From contig NZ_JAGFNS010000019.1 of assembly GCF_017592555.1 (NCBI RefSeq), positions 62,001-126,000 on the forward strand: a DNA stretch of 64,000 bases, in the 5' to 3' direction. Of the stretch, positions 1 through 8,441 are shown piece after piece (within the stretch, counting starts at the first letter, position 1; every line of letters starts with the position of its first letter). This DNA comes from Actinoplanes flavus. Its GTDB lineage: Bacteria; Actinomycetota; Actinomycetes; Mycobacteriales; Micromonosporaceae. The position numbers were made by a program, and so were the translations under genes. The notes under the pieces are model-generated. The model did not search any database. It was given only the letters and a program-made list of their open reading frames with translations, and had not been told where the DNA came from.

Positions 1-1
1 C

Positions 2-844
2 GTGATCCGCCTGGCCGAGGACCGTTTCCTGGTCACCACCACGACCGGCAACGCCGCCGCGGTCCTGGACTGGATGGAGGAGTGGCTCCAGACCGAGTGG
101 CCGGAACTGCGCGTGCACTGCACCTCGGTCACCGAGCAGTGGGCCACCGTGGCGCTGGTCGGACCGGACTCCCGCCGGGTTCTCGCCACGCTGGCGCCCG
201 CCCTCGACGTGAGCCGTGCCGGTTTCCCGTTCATGACGTGGCGGGACGCCGAGGTGGCCGGCCGCACCGCGCGGGTCTGCCGGATCAGCTTCTCCGGCGA
301 ACTGGCCTACGAGATCAACGTGAGCTGGTGGGACGCCGTCGCGCTGTGGGAGGCGCTGCTGGCGGCCGGCGCGCCGTTCGGCATCACGCCCTACGGCACC
401 GAGACCATGCACGTGCTGCGCGCCGAGAAGGGCTACCCGATCATCGGGCAGGACACCGACGGCACGGTCACCCCGCACGATCTGGGGCTGGGCTGGGCGG
501 TCTCGCGCAAGAAGGCCGATTTCATCGGCCGCAGATCCTTTTCCCGTACGGACACCGCGCGCCCGGACCGCAAGCAGCTGGTCGGGCTGCTGCCGGACGC
601 CGGATCGCTGCTGCCGGAGGGCTCGCACCTGCTCACCGGGCCGGACGAGACGGCCGCCCTGGGGCACGTGACGTCGTCGTACCACAGCGCGGCGCTGGGC
701 CGGACCTTCGCGCTGGCCCTGGTGCGCGGCGGCCGTGACCTGATCGGACAGACGCTGTGGGCCACCCTCGACGACGGCGTGACACCGGTGACGGTCACCG
801 GTTCGGTGCTCTACGACCCGGAAGGAACCCGGCGAGATGGCTGA
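2..844 (+). CDS. soxA: sarcosine oxidase alpha subunit, C-terminal part (5' end outside window)
   Basis: The visible 280 residues are the aminomethyltransferase (GcvT-like) half of the alpha subunit of heterotetrameric sarcosine oxidase, which oxidatively demethylates sarcosine to glycine and passes the one-carbon unit to tetrahydrofolate. Seen in the sequence: the folate-binding-fold stretches around FSGELAYEINV, GTETMHVLRAEKGYPIIGQDTDG and DLGLGWAVSRKKADFIG, followed by a C-terminal barrel segment (LGHVTSSYHSAALGRTFALALV). The family protein is about 950 residues, so roughly the first two thirds, including the FAD/NAD part, lie upstream of the window. Its stop overlaps the soxG start by 8 nt (ATGGCTGA), which implies translational coupling. 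The assignment is firm; only the 5' end is missing. Confidence 0.9.
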   Translation: MIRLAEDRFLVTTTTGNAAAVLDWMEEWLQTEWPELRVHCTSVTEQWATVALVGPDSRRVLATLAPALDVSRAGFPFMTWRDAEVAGRTARVCRISFSGELAYEINVSWWDAVALWEALLAAGAPFGITPYGTETMHVLRAEKGYPIIGQDTDGTVTPHDLGLGWAVSRKKADFIGRRSFSRTDTARPDRKQLVGLLPDAGSLLPEGSHLLTGPDETAALGHVTSSYHSAALGRTFALALVRGGRDLIGQTLWATLDDGVTPVTVTGSVLYDPEGTRRDG

Positions 845-1304
845 GCGGAATTCCCCTCTGGGCGGCGCCGCGGACCGGCTGGCGGCGGTGGCGGCCGCGA
901 CCGGCGGCGCGGTCACCGTGGCCGAGGTGCCGTTCCTGACCCAGCTCAACGTACGGACCCGTCCGTCCGGTGATGTGAACGTTCTCCAGCTCGGCCCGGA
1001 CGAATGGCTGGTCGTCGGGTCGTCGGCGTCCGCCGTCGGAGCGGCGGTGGACGTCTCGGCTCAGCGCACCACCGTGGCCGTGGGCGGCTCCCGGGTGCTC
1101 GACCTGTTGGCGATGGGCTGCGCGATCGACCTTCACCCGCGTGTCTTCCGGGTCGGCGACTGTGCACAGACGACGTTGGCGCACGCGCCGGTGATCATCT
1201 GGCGGCGGGAGACGGAGTTCTGGATTTTGGTGCGGTCGTCCTTCGCGGCGCATCTGGCCGACTGGATCGTCGACGCCGCACAGGAATTCACAGCGGGTGA
1301 CTGA
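837..1304 (+). CDS. soxG: sarcosine oxidase gamma subunit
   Basis: A 155-residue protein directly overlapping the end of soxA, in the usual soxBDAG order. The pattern NVRTRP, then LGPDEWLV, then a C-terminal RVGDCAQTTLAHAPVIIWRR segment is typical of the gamma subunit, a GcvT-like structural chain without its own cofactor that completes the cytosolic tetramer. Function follows from the family and the coupled position. No terminator is obvious downstream; the 267 nt up to the next gene show no other gene that I can support. Confidence 0.88.
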   Translation: MAERNSPLGGAADRLAAVAAATGGAVTVAEVPFLTQLNVRTRPSGDVNVLQLGPDEWLVVGSSASAVGAAVDVSAQRTTVAVGGSRVLDLLAMGCAIDLHPRVFRVGDCAQTTLAHAPVIIWRRETEFWILVRSSFAAHLADWIVDAAQEFTAGD

Positions 1305-1556
1305 TAACGCTCCCATCTCACGATGAGTAATCGCAACAATGCTATTCGACGTTGCACCATCGTAAATTTCGGCTCGCACTGTTGACCATCAAGGACGAAG
1401 AGACGATTCTGTTCCGGCGGTCCCCGAAGATCAGTTCCATTACCGGCGACCGCGATTCCCTGGCGCCACCCCCCGCTTCACGTAACAAACTTTGCGGATC
1501 GACCGCAATGAATCGACGTGTACGCCGGCCGTGAGCGAGCCGAGCCGGCGGTCGAC

Positions 1557-1574
1557 AAAGGAGCTGATCGCTTG
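1557..1574 (+). promoter_or_regulatory. strong ribosome binding site deciding a TTG start
   Basis: AAAGGAG at 1557-1563 lies 8 nt before TTG at 1572. This is a far better initiation context than the GTG at 1518, which gives the longest reading frame, so the conservon kinase probably starts with TTG. Confidence 0.65.
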
Positions 1575-3926
1575 TCCGTCCATGCTGAGGGCGCCGAGCA
1601 GTCCGAGCCGGGCGGGAACGCGCCGGCCCCCAGCAGCCACCCCGGCGACGAGAGAGCGCGATCACGACGCGCCGGTGGGACGATCCGCCGGCGCGTGGTG
1701 CGTACCCTCGCCCTGCCGGTGGCCACCACCCTGGTGCTGCTCACCATCGTGGCCGTCGGCGAGGTCGGCAACTACCGCACCGCCTCGGACACCGCCCGCG
1801 CCGTCACCATCGACCTCGCCGTCCAGGAGCTGGTCCAGGACCTCCAGACCGAACGTGGCCTGACCGCCGGCCTGCTCGGCGGCAACGACGGCTTCCGCGC
1901 CGAGCTGCTGCCCGCCCGCGACGCGGTCGACCTGCGGCGCGACCAGCTGGAGGTGCTGATCGCCGACGGCGGCGACGTGGAGGACCGGGTCGGCGCGGCG
2001 CTCCAGCAGCTGGACGGGCTGACCGGCGTACGGGCCGGCACCGACACCGGCTCCGGTGAGCGGGCCGCCACCTTCTCCTTCTACACCGCCCGGATCGCCG
2101 ACCTCGGCAACCTCGACTTCGACCTGGACGGCACCAGCGACCCGGAGCTGCGCCGCGGCGCGGCCGCGCTGGAGGCGCTCGGCGACATCAAGGAGGCGAT
2201 CGCCCAGGAGCGCGCCTTCCTCAACGGTGTCTTCTCCGCCAGCGGCTTCAAGTCCGGCGAGTTCCTCCAGTTCGTCACCATGCGGTCCAGCAAGGACGCC
2301 GCGCTCGCCGCCTTCGACCGGTACGCCAACAGCACCGAGCGCGGCGCCCGCGACTACGTGTTCGACACCGGCGCCGCCCGCGAGGCCGCCTACTTCGAGC
2401 AGGTCGCCCTCCAGTCCGGTGACAACCGGTACCTCCAGGTCAACCCGCAGTCCTGGTGGTCCGCGCACACCACGGTGCTCGACGACATGCTCCAGCTGGA
2501 ACAGCACATCGGGTCGGTCATCACGGCGCGCGCCGCCACCCTCGAGGACGACGCGACCGTACGCATGGGCGTGCTGCTCGGCGCGGTGCTGCTCTGCCTG
2601 GCCGGCTCCGTCTGGCTCGCCACCGTCGCGTCCCGGTCGGTGGCCCGCCCGCTGGCCGTCCTGGCCTCCGAGGCGAACCTGCTGGCCAGCGCACAGCTGC
2701 CGGAGGCGGTCCAGCAGGCGGCGGCCGGCGACAGCACCGCTCCCCCGCCCCCGGTGCTCGTGCCGCGCGGCGCCAGCACCGAGGTCCGCCTGGTGGCCGA
2801 CGCCTTCGACCGGGTGCAGGCCACCGCCTACGCGCTCGCCACCGAACAGGCGATGCTGCGGCGCACCACCGCCGAATCGCTGGCCAACCTGGGCCGGCGC
2901 AACCAGAACCTGCTGCGCCGCCAGCTCGGCTTCATCACCAAGCTGGAGCGGGAGGAGTCCAGCCCGGCCGGCCTGGCCAACCTGTTCGAGCTGGACCACC
3001 TGGCCACCCGCATGCGCCGGAACGCGGAGAGCCTGCTGGTCCTGGTCGGCGCGGCCAGCCCCCGGCAGCTCTCCGAGCCGTTGCAGGTCTCCGACGTGAT
3101 CCGGGCCGCGGTCTCCGAGGTCGAGGAGTACCGCCGGGTCACCCTGCGCCGGGTCGACGACACCATGGTCGCCGGCTCCACGGTCAGCGGCATCGCGCAC
3201 ATGCTGGCCGAGCTCATCGAGAACGGTCTGGCCTTCTCCCCGCCGGACGTGGACGTGGAGATCCACGGCCGCCGGATGGGCGACGGCTACCTGATCGCCA
3301 TCACCGACCAGGGCATCGGCATGACCCCGGCGGACCTGGCCCAGGCCAACGAGCGGCTGCGCGGCCGGGGCGACTTCATCACCGCCCCGGCCCGGTTCCT
3401 GGGGCACTACGTGGTCGGCCGGCTGGCCCTCCAGATGGGCATCGACGTCCAGCTCACGCCGTCGCCGGTGACCGGTGTGACGGCACGGATCACGCTGCCC
3501 GCCGAGATCCTGTCCGACCCGCACACGGTCGGCGCCGCGCCCCGGCCACCCGCGCCGGCCCGCAAGATCACTCCGATCCCGCGGCAGGTCACCGCCACCG
3601 TCGAGCCACCGGCGCCGACCGCACCGCTGCGGCTGGAGCCGGCACCCGTCGCGAACGGCACACGGCCCCTGCGGTCCACCGCCATCGAGTACGTGGTGGT
3701 GCAGGACGAAACCGCCGCGGTCGACGGCGCACCCCGTACCGCGAATGGCCTGAAGAAGCGCATCCCCCGCACGCAGCGCAACTCTTCGCGCCCGGCCGAG
3801 ACGGTCACCGCTCCGGCCGAGAAGCCGGCGCCGGTCGCCGATTCGCCGGAGGCGGTCCGGGACCGGCTCAATGCCCTGCGCGGCGGCATCCAGCGCGGCA
3901 ACGCCGAAAAGGCGGGGCTTAAGTGA
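1572..3926 (+). CDS. cvnA: conservon sensor histidine kinase with nitrate/nitrite-sensing (NIT) domain
   Basis: From TTG 1572 the protein has 784 residues. Order: basic N-terminus, membrane helix at about 42-64, extracellular NIT-type helical domain with the characteristic LQTERGLTAGLLGG signature, second membrane helix at about 330-352, HAMP-like linker, then a kinase core. In that core LDHLATRMRRNAESLLVL carries the likely phospho-histidine (about residue 475), and the ATPase shows an N-box (LAELIENGLAFSPP) and a G1 box (ITDQGIGM). The last 170 residues are Pro/Ala-rich and probably disordered. It is the first gene of a four-gene conservon (kinase, roadblock, DUF742, GTPase), a membrane-linked module that resembles eukaryotic G-protein signalling. 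The ligand is unknown; the NIT label is a family name and does not show that nitrate is sensed. Confidence 0.9.
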   Translation: MSVHAEGAEQSEPGGNAPAPSSHPGDERARSRRAGGTIRRRVVRTLALPVATTLVLLTIVAVGEVGNYRTASDTARAVTIDLAVQELVQDLQTERGLTAGLLGGNDGFRAELLPARDAVDLRRDQLEVLIADGGDVEDRVGAALQQLDGLTGVRAGTDTGSGERAATFSFYTARIADLGNLDFDLDGTSDPELRRGAAALEALGDIKEAIAQERAFLNGVFSASGFKSGEFLQFVTMRSSKDAALAAFDRYANSTERGARDYVFDTGAAREAAYFEQVALQSGDNRYLQVNPQSWWSAHTTVLDDMLQLEQHIGSVITARAATLEDDATVRMGVLLGAVLLCLAGSVWLATVASRSVARPLAVLASEANLLASAQLPEAVQQAAAGDSTAPPPPVLVPRGASTEVRLVADAFDRVQATAYALATEQAMLRRTTAESLANLGRRNQNLLRRQLGFITKLEREESSPAGLANLFELDHLATRMRRNAESLLVLVGAASPRQLSEPLQVSDVIRAAVSEVEEYRRVTLRRVDDTMVAGSTVSGIAHMLAELIENGLAFSPPDVDVEIHGRRMGDGYLIAITDQGIGMTPADLAQANERLRGRGDFITAPARFLGHYVVGRLALQMGIDVQLTPSPVTGVTARITLPAEILSDPHTVGAAPRPPAPARKITPIPRQVTATVEPPAPTAPLRLEPAPVANGTRPLRSTAIEYVVVQDETAAVDGAPRTANGLKKRIPRTQRNSSRPAETVTAPAEKPAPVADSPEAVRDRLNALRGGIQRGNAEKAGLK

Positions 3927-4051
3927 GAGTTGTTCGCGACGGTGGAGACCAGCTGCCAACCTCCCGCGACCCGCGGCTCAATGTCGGTCGCGGACAACCC
4001 TCAATGACGAGTACTCAGAAATGGCCCCTCGGCAGCAACCTGGAAAGAAGA

Positions 4052-4480
4052 ATGATGAGCGTTGACACCTCGGCGGACCGGCACCAATTCAATTGGCTGC
4101 TCGGCAACTTCGTCCACCAGACGGACGGCGTGCGCGACGCCGTGGCGGTGTCCTCCGACGGGTTGCTGATCGCCGGGTCGGACGGGCTGAACCGGGCCGA
4201 GGCGGACCAGCTGGCCGCCATCGTCTCCAGCCTGGCCAGCCTGGCCCGCAGCGCCTCCCGCCGGTACGACTTCGACGGCCTCAAACTCATCATGATCGAG
4301 ATGCACCGGGGCTTCCTGCTGGTCTCGGTCATCAGCGGCGGCAGCGTCCTCGGCGTGGTGGCCGGCAGTGATTGCGATCTGGGCCTGGTCGGCTACGAGA
4401 TCTCACTGCTCGCCGACCGCTTCGGCGATCTGCTCACCCCGGCCCTGATCGCAGAGTCCCGGCAACACCTACCGCGATGA
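4052..4480 (+). CDS. cvnB: roadblock/LC7 domain protein of the conservon
   Basis: Starts at ATG 4052 (or the next codon, ATG 4055) after GAAAGAAG; the reading frame is open further upstream to 3923 but that part is not protein-like. The 142 residues form one roadblock/LC7 fold: NWLLGNFVHQTDGVRDAVAVSSDGLLIAGS at the start and a C-terminal helix (ISLLADRFGDLLTPALIAE). Such proteins are thought to scaffold or act as GTPase-activating partners for the small GTPase encoded two genes on. The stop overlaps the DUF742 start (ATGA), so the genes are coupled. Confidence 0.9.
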   Translation: MMSVDTSADRHQFNWLLGNFVHQTDGVRDAVAVSSDGLLIAGSDGLNRAEADQLAAIVSSLASLARSASRRYDFDGLKLIMIEMHRGFLLVSVISGGSVLGVVAGSDCDLGLVGYEISLLADRFGDLLTPALIAESRQHLPR

Positions 4481-4881
4481 GCGAGTCGTCGGAGATTCCG
4501 TACGCCGGTTCCCATCGGCCGTCCGACGGGTACGGGCTGCACTCGGGCGGCATGGACGAGGATCCGGTGATCCGCCCGTTCATGCTGACCGGTGGGCGTA
4601 CCGAGCCACTGCACGACGGAATCCGGATCGAGACACTGCTGCACGCGGCACCGGCCGCGCTGTCGGCGCCGCTGCGCTTCGAGTCCCGGCGCATCGTCGA
4701 ACTCGCACAGGCGCCGATGTCGGTCGCCGACCTGTCGGTGGCGCTGCGCGCGCCGCTCGGCGTCGTCCGCGTCATCGTGGCCGACCTGATCACGCAGGGC
4801 TACCTCTCCGTCGAGGATCAGCCCGGCGAGCTCTCCACCAGTTTGATCGAAAGGATCAGGGACCGTGTCCGGGCGCTCTAG
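4477..4881 (+). CDS. cvnC: DUF742 protein of the conservon
   Basis: ATG 4477 overlaps the preceding stop by 4 nt. The 134-residue protein has a variable N-terminus, then the DUF742 core: RPFMLTGGRTEP, RIETLLHA and a winged-helix-like C-terminal half (RRIVELAQAPMSVADLSVALRAPLGVVRVIVADLITQGYLSV). DUF742 proteins occur almost only in conservons, where they are proposed to bind the kinase or GTPase; the fold suggests descent from a DNA-binding protein but DNA binding is not shown. It overlaps the GTPase gene by 17 nt. Confidence 0.88.
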   Translation: MSESSEIPYAGSHRPSDGYGLHSGGMDEDPVIRPFMLTGGRTEPLHDGIRIETLLHAAPAALSAPLRFESRRIVELAQAPMSVADLSVALRAPLGVVRVIVADLITQGYLSVEDQPGELSTSLIERIRDRVRAL

Positions 4882-5467
4882 GGAGCCGTCGACAGCGCAC
4901 CCCATCGCTGTCAAGATCGTCATCAGCGGCGGCTTCGGCGTCGGGAAGACCACCTTCGTGGGGGCCATCTCCGAGATCGAGCCGCTGGTCACCGAGGCCG
5001 AGATGACCGAGAGGTCGATCGGCATCGACGACACCTCCGCGGTGTCCGGCAAGACCACCACCACCGTCGCCCTCGACTTCGGCCGAATCACCCTGGACGA
5101 CGCGCTGCTGCTCTACCTGTTCGGCACCCCCGGGCAGGACCGGTTCGCGTTCCTCTGGGACGACCTGGTCGACGGGGCGCTCGGCTCGATCGTGCTGGTC
5201 GACACCCGGCGGATCGAGGACTCGTTCCCGGCCATCGACTACTTCGAGGAGCACGAGATCCCGTTCATCATCGGCGTCAACCGGTTCACCGGCGCCCAGC
5301 GCTTCCAGCTCGCCGAGGTCCGCGACGCGCTCGGAGTCGGCGAGGGCGTACCCCTGGTGGAGTGCGACGCGCGCGACCGCGAGTCGGTGAAGAGCGTCCT
5401 GGTGGCGCTCACCGAGGAGGTTCTCGCCAAACGGGCGGGCCGGGAGCGGGCGGGGTCGATCCGGTGA
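4865..5467 (+). CDS. cvnD: small Ras-like GTPase of the conservon
   Basis: GTG start at 4865 inside the end of cvnC. A 200-residue P-loop GTPase with G1 GGFGVGKTT near residue 22, a conserved switch region (TTTTVALDFGRI), G3 FGTPGQDRF, and a G4 box that reads GVNRF, lacking the usual lysine and aspartate of NKxD, as is common in this family. Expected to cycle between GDP and GTP under control of the roadblock partner and to relay the kinase signal. Its stop overlaps the GTG of the following binding protein, an unusual continuation of a conservon. Confidence 0.9.
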   Translation: MSGRSREPSTAHPIAVKIVISGGFGVGKTTFVGAISEIEPLVTEAEMTERSIGIDDTSAVSGKTTTTVALDFGRITLDDALLLYLFGTPGQDRFAFLWDDLVDGALGSIVLVDTRRIEDSFPAIDYFEEHEIPFIIGVNRFTGAQRFQLAEVRDALGVGEGVPLVECDARDRESVKSVLVALTEEVLAKRAGRERAGSIR

Positions 5468-6420
5468 GGCGCGCACTCTCCCGGCTCGTCGCCGTCATCG
5501 GCATCGCCGCGCTGGCCGGCTGCTCCGGCACCGAGGCGGCCATCGCGCCGCCGCCCGGCGTGCCCGACCCGGTCGGCTGCGGCAGCGTGAACATCGCGGT
5601 CAACCCCTGGTCCGGGTACTCCGCCAACGTCGCCGTGGTCAGCTATCTGCTCGAGGAGGAGCTGAACTGCAAGGTCGGCACCGTGGAGCTGAGCGAGACC
5701 GCCTCGTGGGCCGGCCTGGTCGACGGCAGCATCGACGTGATCCTGGAGAACTGGGGCCACGACGACCTGAAGAAGAAGTACATCGACGGCCAAAAGGTCG
5801 CCGTGGAGCTCGGGCTCACCGGCAACAAGGGCGTCATCGGCTGGTACGTGCCACCGTGGATGGCCAAGACCTACCCGGACATCACGAACTGGCGCAAGCT
5901 CAACGGCTACGCCGACCTCTTCAAGACCAAGGCCTCCGGTGAGAAGGGCCAGTTCCTGGCCGGCGACCCGTCCTTCGTCACCAACGACGACAAGCTGATC
6001 GAGAACCTCAAACTCGACTACACCGTGGTGTACGCGGGCAGCGAGGACAAACTCATCGCCGCGTTCCGCAGGGCGCAGGCCAACCGGACGCCGCTGCTCG
6101 GCTACTTCTACGAGCCGCAGTGGCTGCTGTCGGACATCAAACTGGTACGGATTCCGCTGCCCAACTACACGCCCGGCTGCGACGCCGACCCGGAGACGGT
6201 GGCCTGCGACTACCAGCCGTACGACCTCGACAAGATCGCCCGGAAGAGGTTCGTCGACTCGGGCAGCCCGGCCGCCACCTTCCTGAAGAACTGGAAGTGG
6301 ACCAACGACGACCAGAACAAGGTCGCCAAGGACATGACCCAGAACGGCCTGTCCGCCGAGGACGCGGCCCGCCGGTGGGCCGACGCGAACCGCGCCGTCT
6401 GGGAGAAGTGGCTGCCCTGA
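5464..6420 (+). CDS. glycine betaine/proline-type ABC substrate-binding lipoprotein
   Basis: GTG 5464 overlaps the GTPase stop (GTGA). The 318-residue protein has a lipoprotein signal (basic start, hydrophobic run, LAGC lipobox) and then an OpuAC-like domain: GCGSVNIAVNPWSGYSAN, VDVILENWG-like segment, and a Trp-rich pattern including GWYVPPW and FYEPQWLL, consistent with an aromatic cage for quaternary amines. The family delivers betaine, choline or proline to an ABC importer, but no permease or ATPase gene is adjacent. Its coupling to the conservon suggests it may work as a sensing partner or be co-regulated by osmotic signals; this is inference. It ends 3 nt before the convergent gene at 6424. 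Confidence 0.85.
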   Translation: MRRALSRLVAVIGIAALAGCSGTEAAIAPPPGVPDPVGCGSVNIAVNPWSGYSANVAVVSYLLEEELNCKVGTVELSETASWAGLVDGSIDVILENWGHDDLKKKYIDGQKVAVELGLTGNKGVIGWYVPPWMAKTYPDITNWRKLNGYADLFKTKASGEKGQFLAGDPSFVTNDDKLIENLKLDYTVVYAGSEDKLIAAFRRAQANRTPLLGYFYEPQWLLSDIKLVRIPLPNYTPGCDADPETVACDYQPYDLDKIARKRFVDSGSPAATFLKNWKWTNDDQNKVAKDMTQNGLSAEDAARRWADANRAVWEKWLP

Positions 6421-6423
6421 CCC

Positions 6424-7764
6424 TCACCCCTCGCCGTCGAGGAACCGGGCCAGTCTTCCGAGGTCGATCCTGGGCACGTCCTCCGGGCGCAGCACGATCC
6501 GCAGCTCGGGGCTGATCCGGGCGGCCCGGTTCCGGACGGCGAACGAGCCGGCCAGCGTCATGATCAGCTGGTCCGGCGTGGCCGAGGAGATCCGGGACAG
6601 CCCCGCGCCGATCAGCGGCACGGCGACCGGCCTCAGCTGCCCGTGCAGGTAGACGGCGTCCCACAGCCGCTCCAGGCTGACCGCGACGTCCTGTTCGGAG
6701 GAACGGGCGACCAGGTCATTGCCCATCCTGCTGTACGCCACGGCGAACAGCAGCCGGCCGCCGGCCCTCAGCACCGCCACGGTGCCGACCGGGTATCTGA
6801 TCAGCTTGCCCCGGCGTTTGGCCGCCCGCGTCTCGCGCCCCTCCGGCTGCACCTCCGCCAGCGCGTTCCGCAACCGCCGGTCCAGCAGTCCCCGGTCGTC
6901 GCCGAAGAACCGCCGGGCCGCCTCCGCCTGCAACGATCCGCCGCTGATCACGACATCCTGGCGGGCGTCGGTGTCGAAGGTGTCGGTGAACCCGATCACC
7001 AGATGCGCGTCGTCCTCCGCGAGGAGGTCGCCGACCACCACCGAGACCGTCGACGGCTGCGCGCCGTGCAACGTACGGCGCAGCAGATCCCGCCGGCCGG
7101 ACCGCAGCCGGCGCCGGAGATCGGCGACCACCAGGGACAGCCCGTCGTCTCCGGGGTGTTCGGTGACCAGGCGCTCGGCGAGGCCCAGCGCCTCCTCGTA
7201 CCGGCCGATGTCCACGCACGCCTGGAGGAGATCACGGTCCGCGGCGGCACGGAGGTCACACAGGCCGTCGATGACCGGCTTCGCGAAGGGCAGGTGCGAC
7301 ACCTCCGGCAGCGGGCCGCCCCGCCACAGCGCCGACGCCTCACGGAGCAGGTCCACCGCCATCGCCGCGTCCGAGCGGCGCGCCCGGCCGACCAGGTCGC
7401 GGTATCGCAGGAAGTCGATCCGGTCCGGCGCCAATCCCCACCGGTACGACGCGGTACGGCCGAGCCGGTACGTCTCGACCAGGTTGGCGCCGGCCCGGCG
7501 GATCTCGTTGACCGCCTTCTGCACCTGCGTGCGCTCGTGGCGATCGACCCGGTTACGGGCGTCCCTCCACACGTCCCGGTAGATCCGGTCCACCGGCACG
7601 AACTCCCCCGCGTCCACGGCGAGCCGCAGCAGGACGGCGATCGACCGGGGCGACAGTCGCCACGGCACACCCCCGACGGTCAATTCGGCGGGCCCGAGCA
7701 CGGCGAGGTCCGGAAGCGTTTCGGAAGCGATCGGGAAGCGCCCGGAGCCTTTTGCGGGAAGCAT
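6424..7764 (-). CDS. winged-helix/BTAD regulator fused to a ThsA-like Macro domain
   Basis: The 446 residues contain three parts. About 20-110: a winged-helix domain as in SARP-type regulators (LAVLGPAELTVGG, then RLSPRSIAVLLRL). About 115-225: a bacterial transcriptional activation domain of helical repeats (DLLREASALWRGGPLPEV, ACVDIGRYEEALGLAERL). About 240-432: a domain matching the Macro domain of Thoeris ThsA proteins (DVVISGGSLQAEAARRFFG, KLIRYPVGT, FAVAYSRMGN, RLWDAVY, AVPLIGAGLSR, LRIVLRPEDV). In type II Thoeris this domain binds an ADP-ribose-type signal made by a TIR protein. Here it sits on a DNA-binding protein, divergent from an operon ending in a TIR gene, so it may be a nucleotide-responsive activator. 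GTG 7701 is an alternative start. Confidence 0.75.
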   Translation of the reverse strand: MLPAKGSGRFPIASETLPDLAVLGPAELTVGGVPWRLSPRSIAVLLRLAVDAGEFVPVDRIYRDVWRDARNRVDRHERTQVQKAVNEIRRAGANLVETYRLGRTASYRWGLAPDRIDFLRYRDLVGRARRSDAAMAVDLLREASALWRGGPLPEVSHLPFAKPVIDGLCDLRAAADRDLLQACVDIGRYEEALGLAERLVTEHPGDDGLSLVVADLRRRLRSGRRDLLRRTLHGAQPSTVSVVVGDLLAEDDAHLVIGFTDTFDTDARQDVVISGGSLQAEAARRFFGDDRGLLDRRLRNALAEVQPEGRETRAAKRRGKLIRYPVGTVAVLRAGGRLLFAVAYSRMGNDLVARSSEQDVAVSLERLWDAVYLHGQLRPVAVPLIGAGLSRISSATPDQLIMTLAGSFAVRNRAARISPELRIVLRPEDVPRIDLGRLARFLDGEG

Positions 7765-7934
7765 CCTTCGGATTTCCTATGAGTCGGTGACCGGAACTGA
7801 CGGCGTTGATCGATTTCTGGCGCGGGTTTCGGCACGGAGAGGACGCGACCGGATGAGCCGAATCTACGGAATCACGGACCCACGCGCATCGGTCGACGGT
7901 GATGTCGATGATCGATGACGGAGGACAGAACGCC

Positions 7935-8441
7935 ATGATGCTGTTGTCGATCGTGGTCGGTGCGATAGCCGGATCGGTTCCCACCATCATGATCGAGAAA
8001 GTGCGGCACCGTAGTGTGCTGGGCACGCGCTGGGACAACGCGATCCAGGGCACGTGCGCGGATTTCGCCGCGTGCGCCCGTACCGTCATCGATCTCGCGG
8101 ACCATCACGCGACGCTCGACGAGGCCGACCGGCCGGCGAGCCTGGAACAGATCCGCCGGGAACGCGGCCGGTTGCAGACGCTCATGGCGGAGGTCCGGAT
8201 CCTCGCCGACGAACCGGTCCAGCTGGCCGCGCGGCGGTTCGTACGCCATGCGTGGGCCCTGCAGGTCATGACGGCGACCGGGATCGATCCCCGGGCCGCC
8301 GACTATCCGGCCGATCCGCCACGGGACCGTGCGCTCGCGGCGCTCTTCGACTTCTACCGGGCCGTCCGTCACCGGTTGCGGGTCCCGGACGCCGCCGACC
8401 TCGCACCGCTCAACCCTCCGCAGGAGGTCGTCCACCGATGA
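7935..8441 (+). CDS. small N-terminally anchored membrane protein, unknown function
   Basis: The frame is open from 7899, but GGAGG at 7920-7924 points to ATG 7935, giving 168 residues. One membrane helix lies at the very N-terminus (MLLSIVVGAIAGSVPTIMI), followed by a cytosolic, mostly helical, Arg/Ala-rich domain (about 30-165). I do not recognise the family. It is the first gene of a tightly coupled operon (ATGA overlap with the next gene) and is divergent from the Macro-domain regulator across 170 nt, which should contain the promoters of both. A role as membrane component or chaperone of the following proteins is inferred only from position. Confidence 0.7.
   Translation: MMLLSIVVGAIAGSVPTIMIEKVRHRSVLGTRWDNAIQGTCADFAACARTVIDLADHHATLDEADRPASLEQIRRERGRLQTLMAEVRILADEPVQLAARRFVRHAWALQVMTATGIDPRAADYPADPPRDRALAALFDFYRAVRHRLRVPDAADLAPLNPPQEVVHR

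Noticed and set aside
1662..3959. 765-codon minus-strand ORF over the conservon kinase
   Set aside because: Shadow of a clear kinase gene; composition is Gly/Arg/Val noise without domains.
6424..7764. SARP regulator of an antibiotic biosynthetic cluster
   Set aside because: No biosynthetic genes are near, and the C-terminal Macro domain is foreign to that role.
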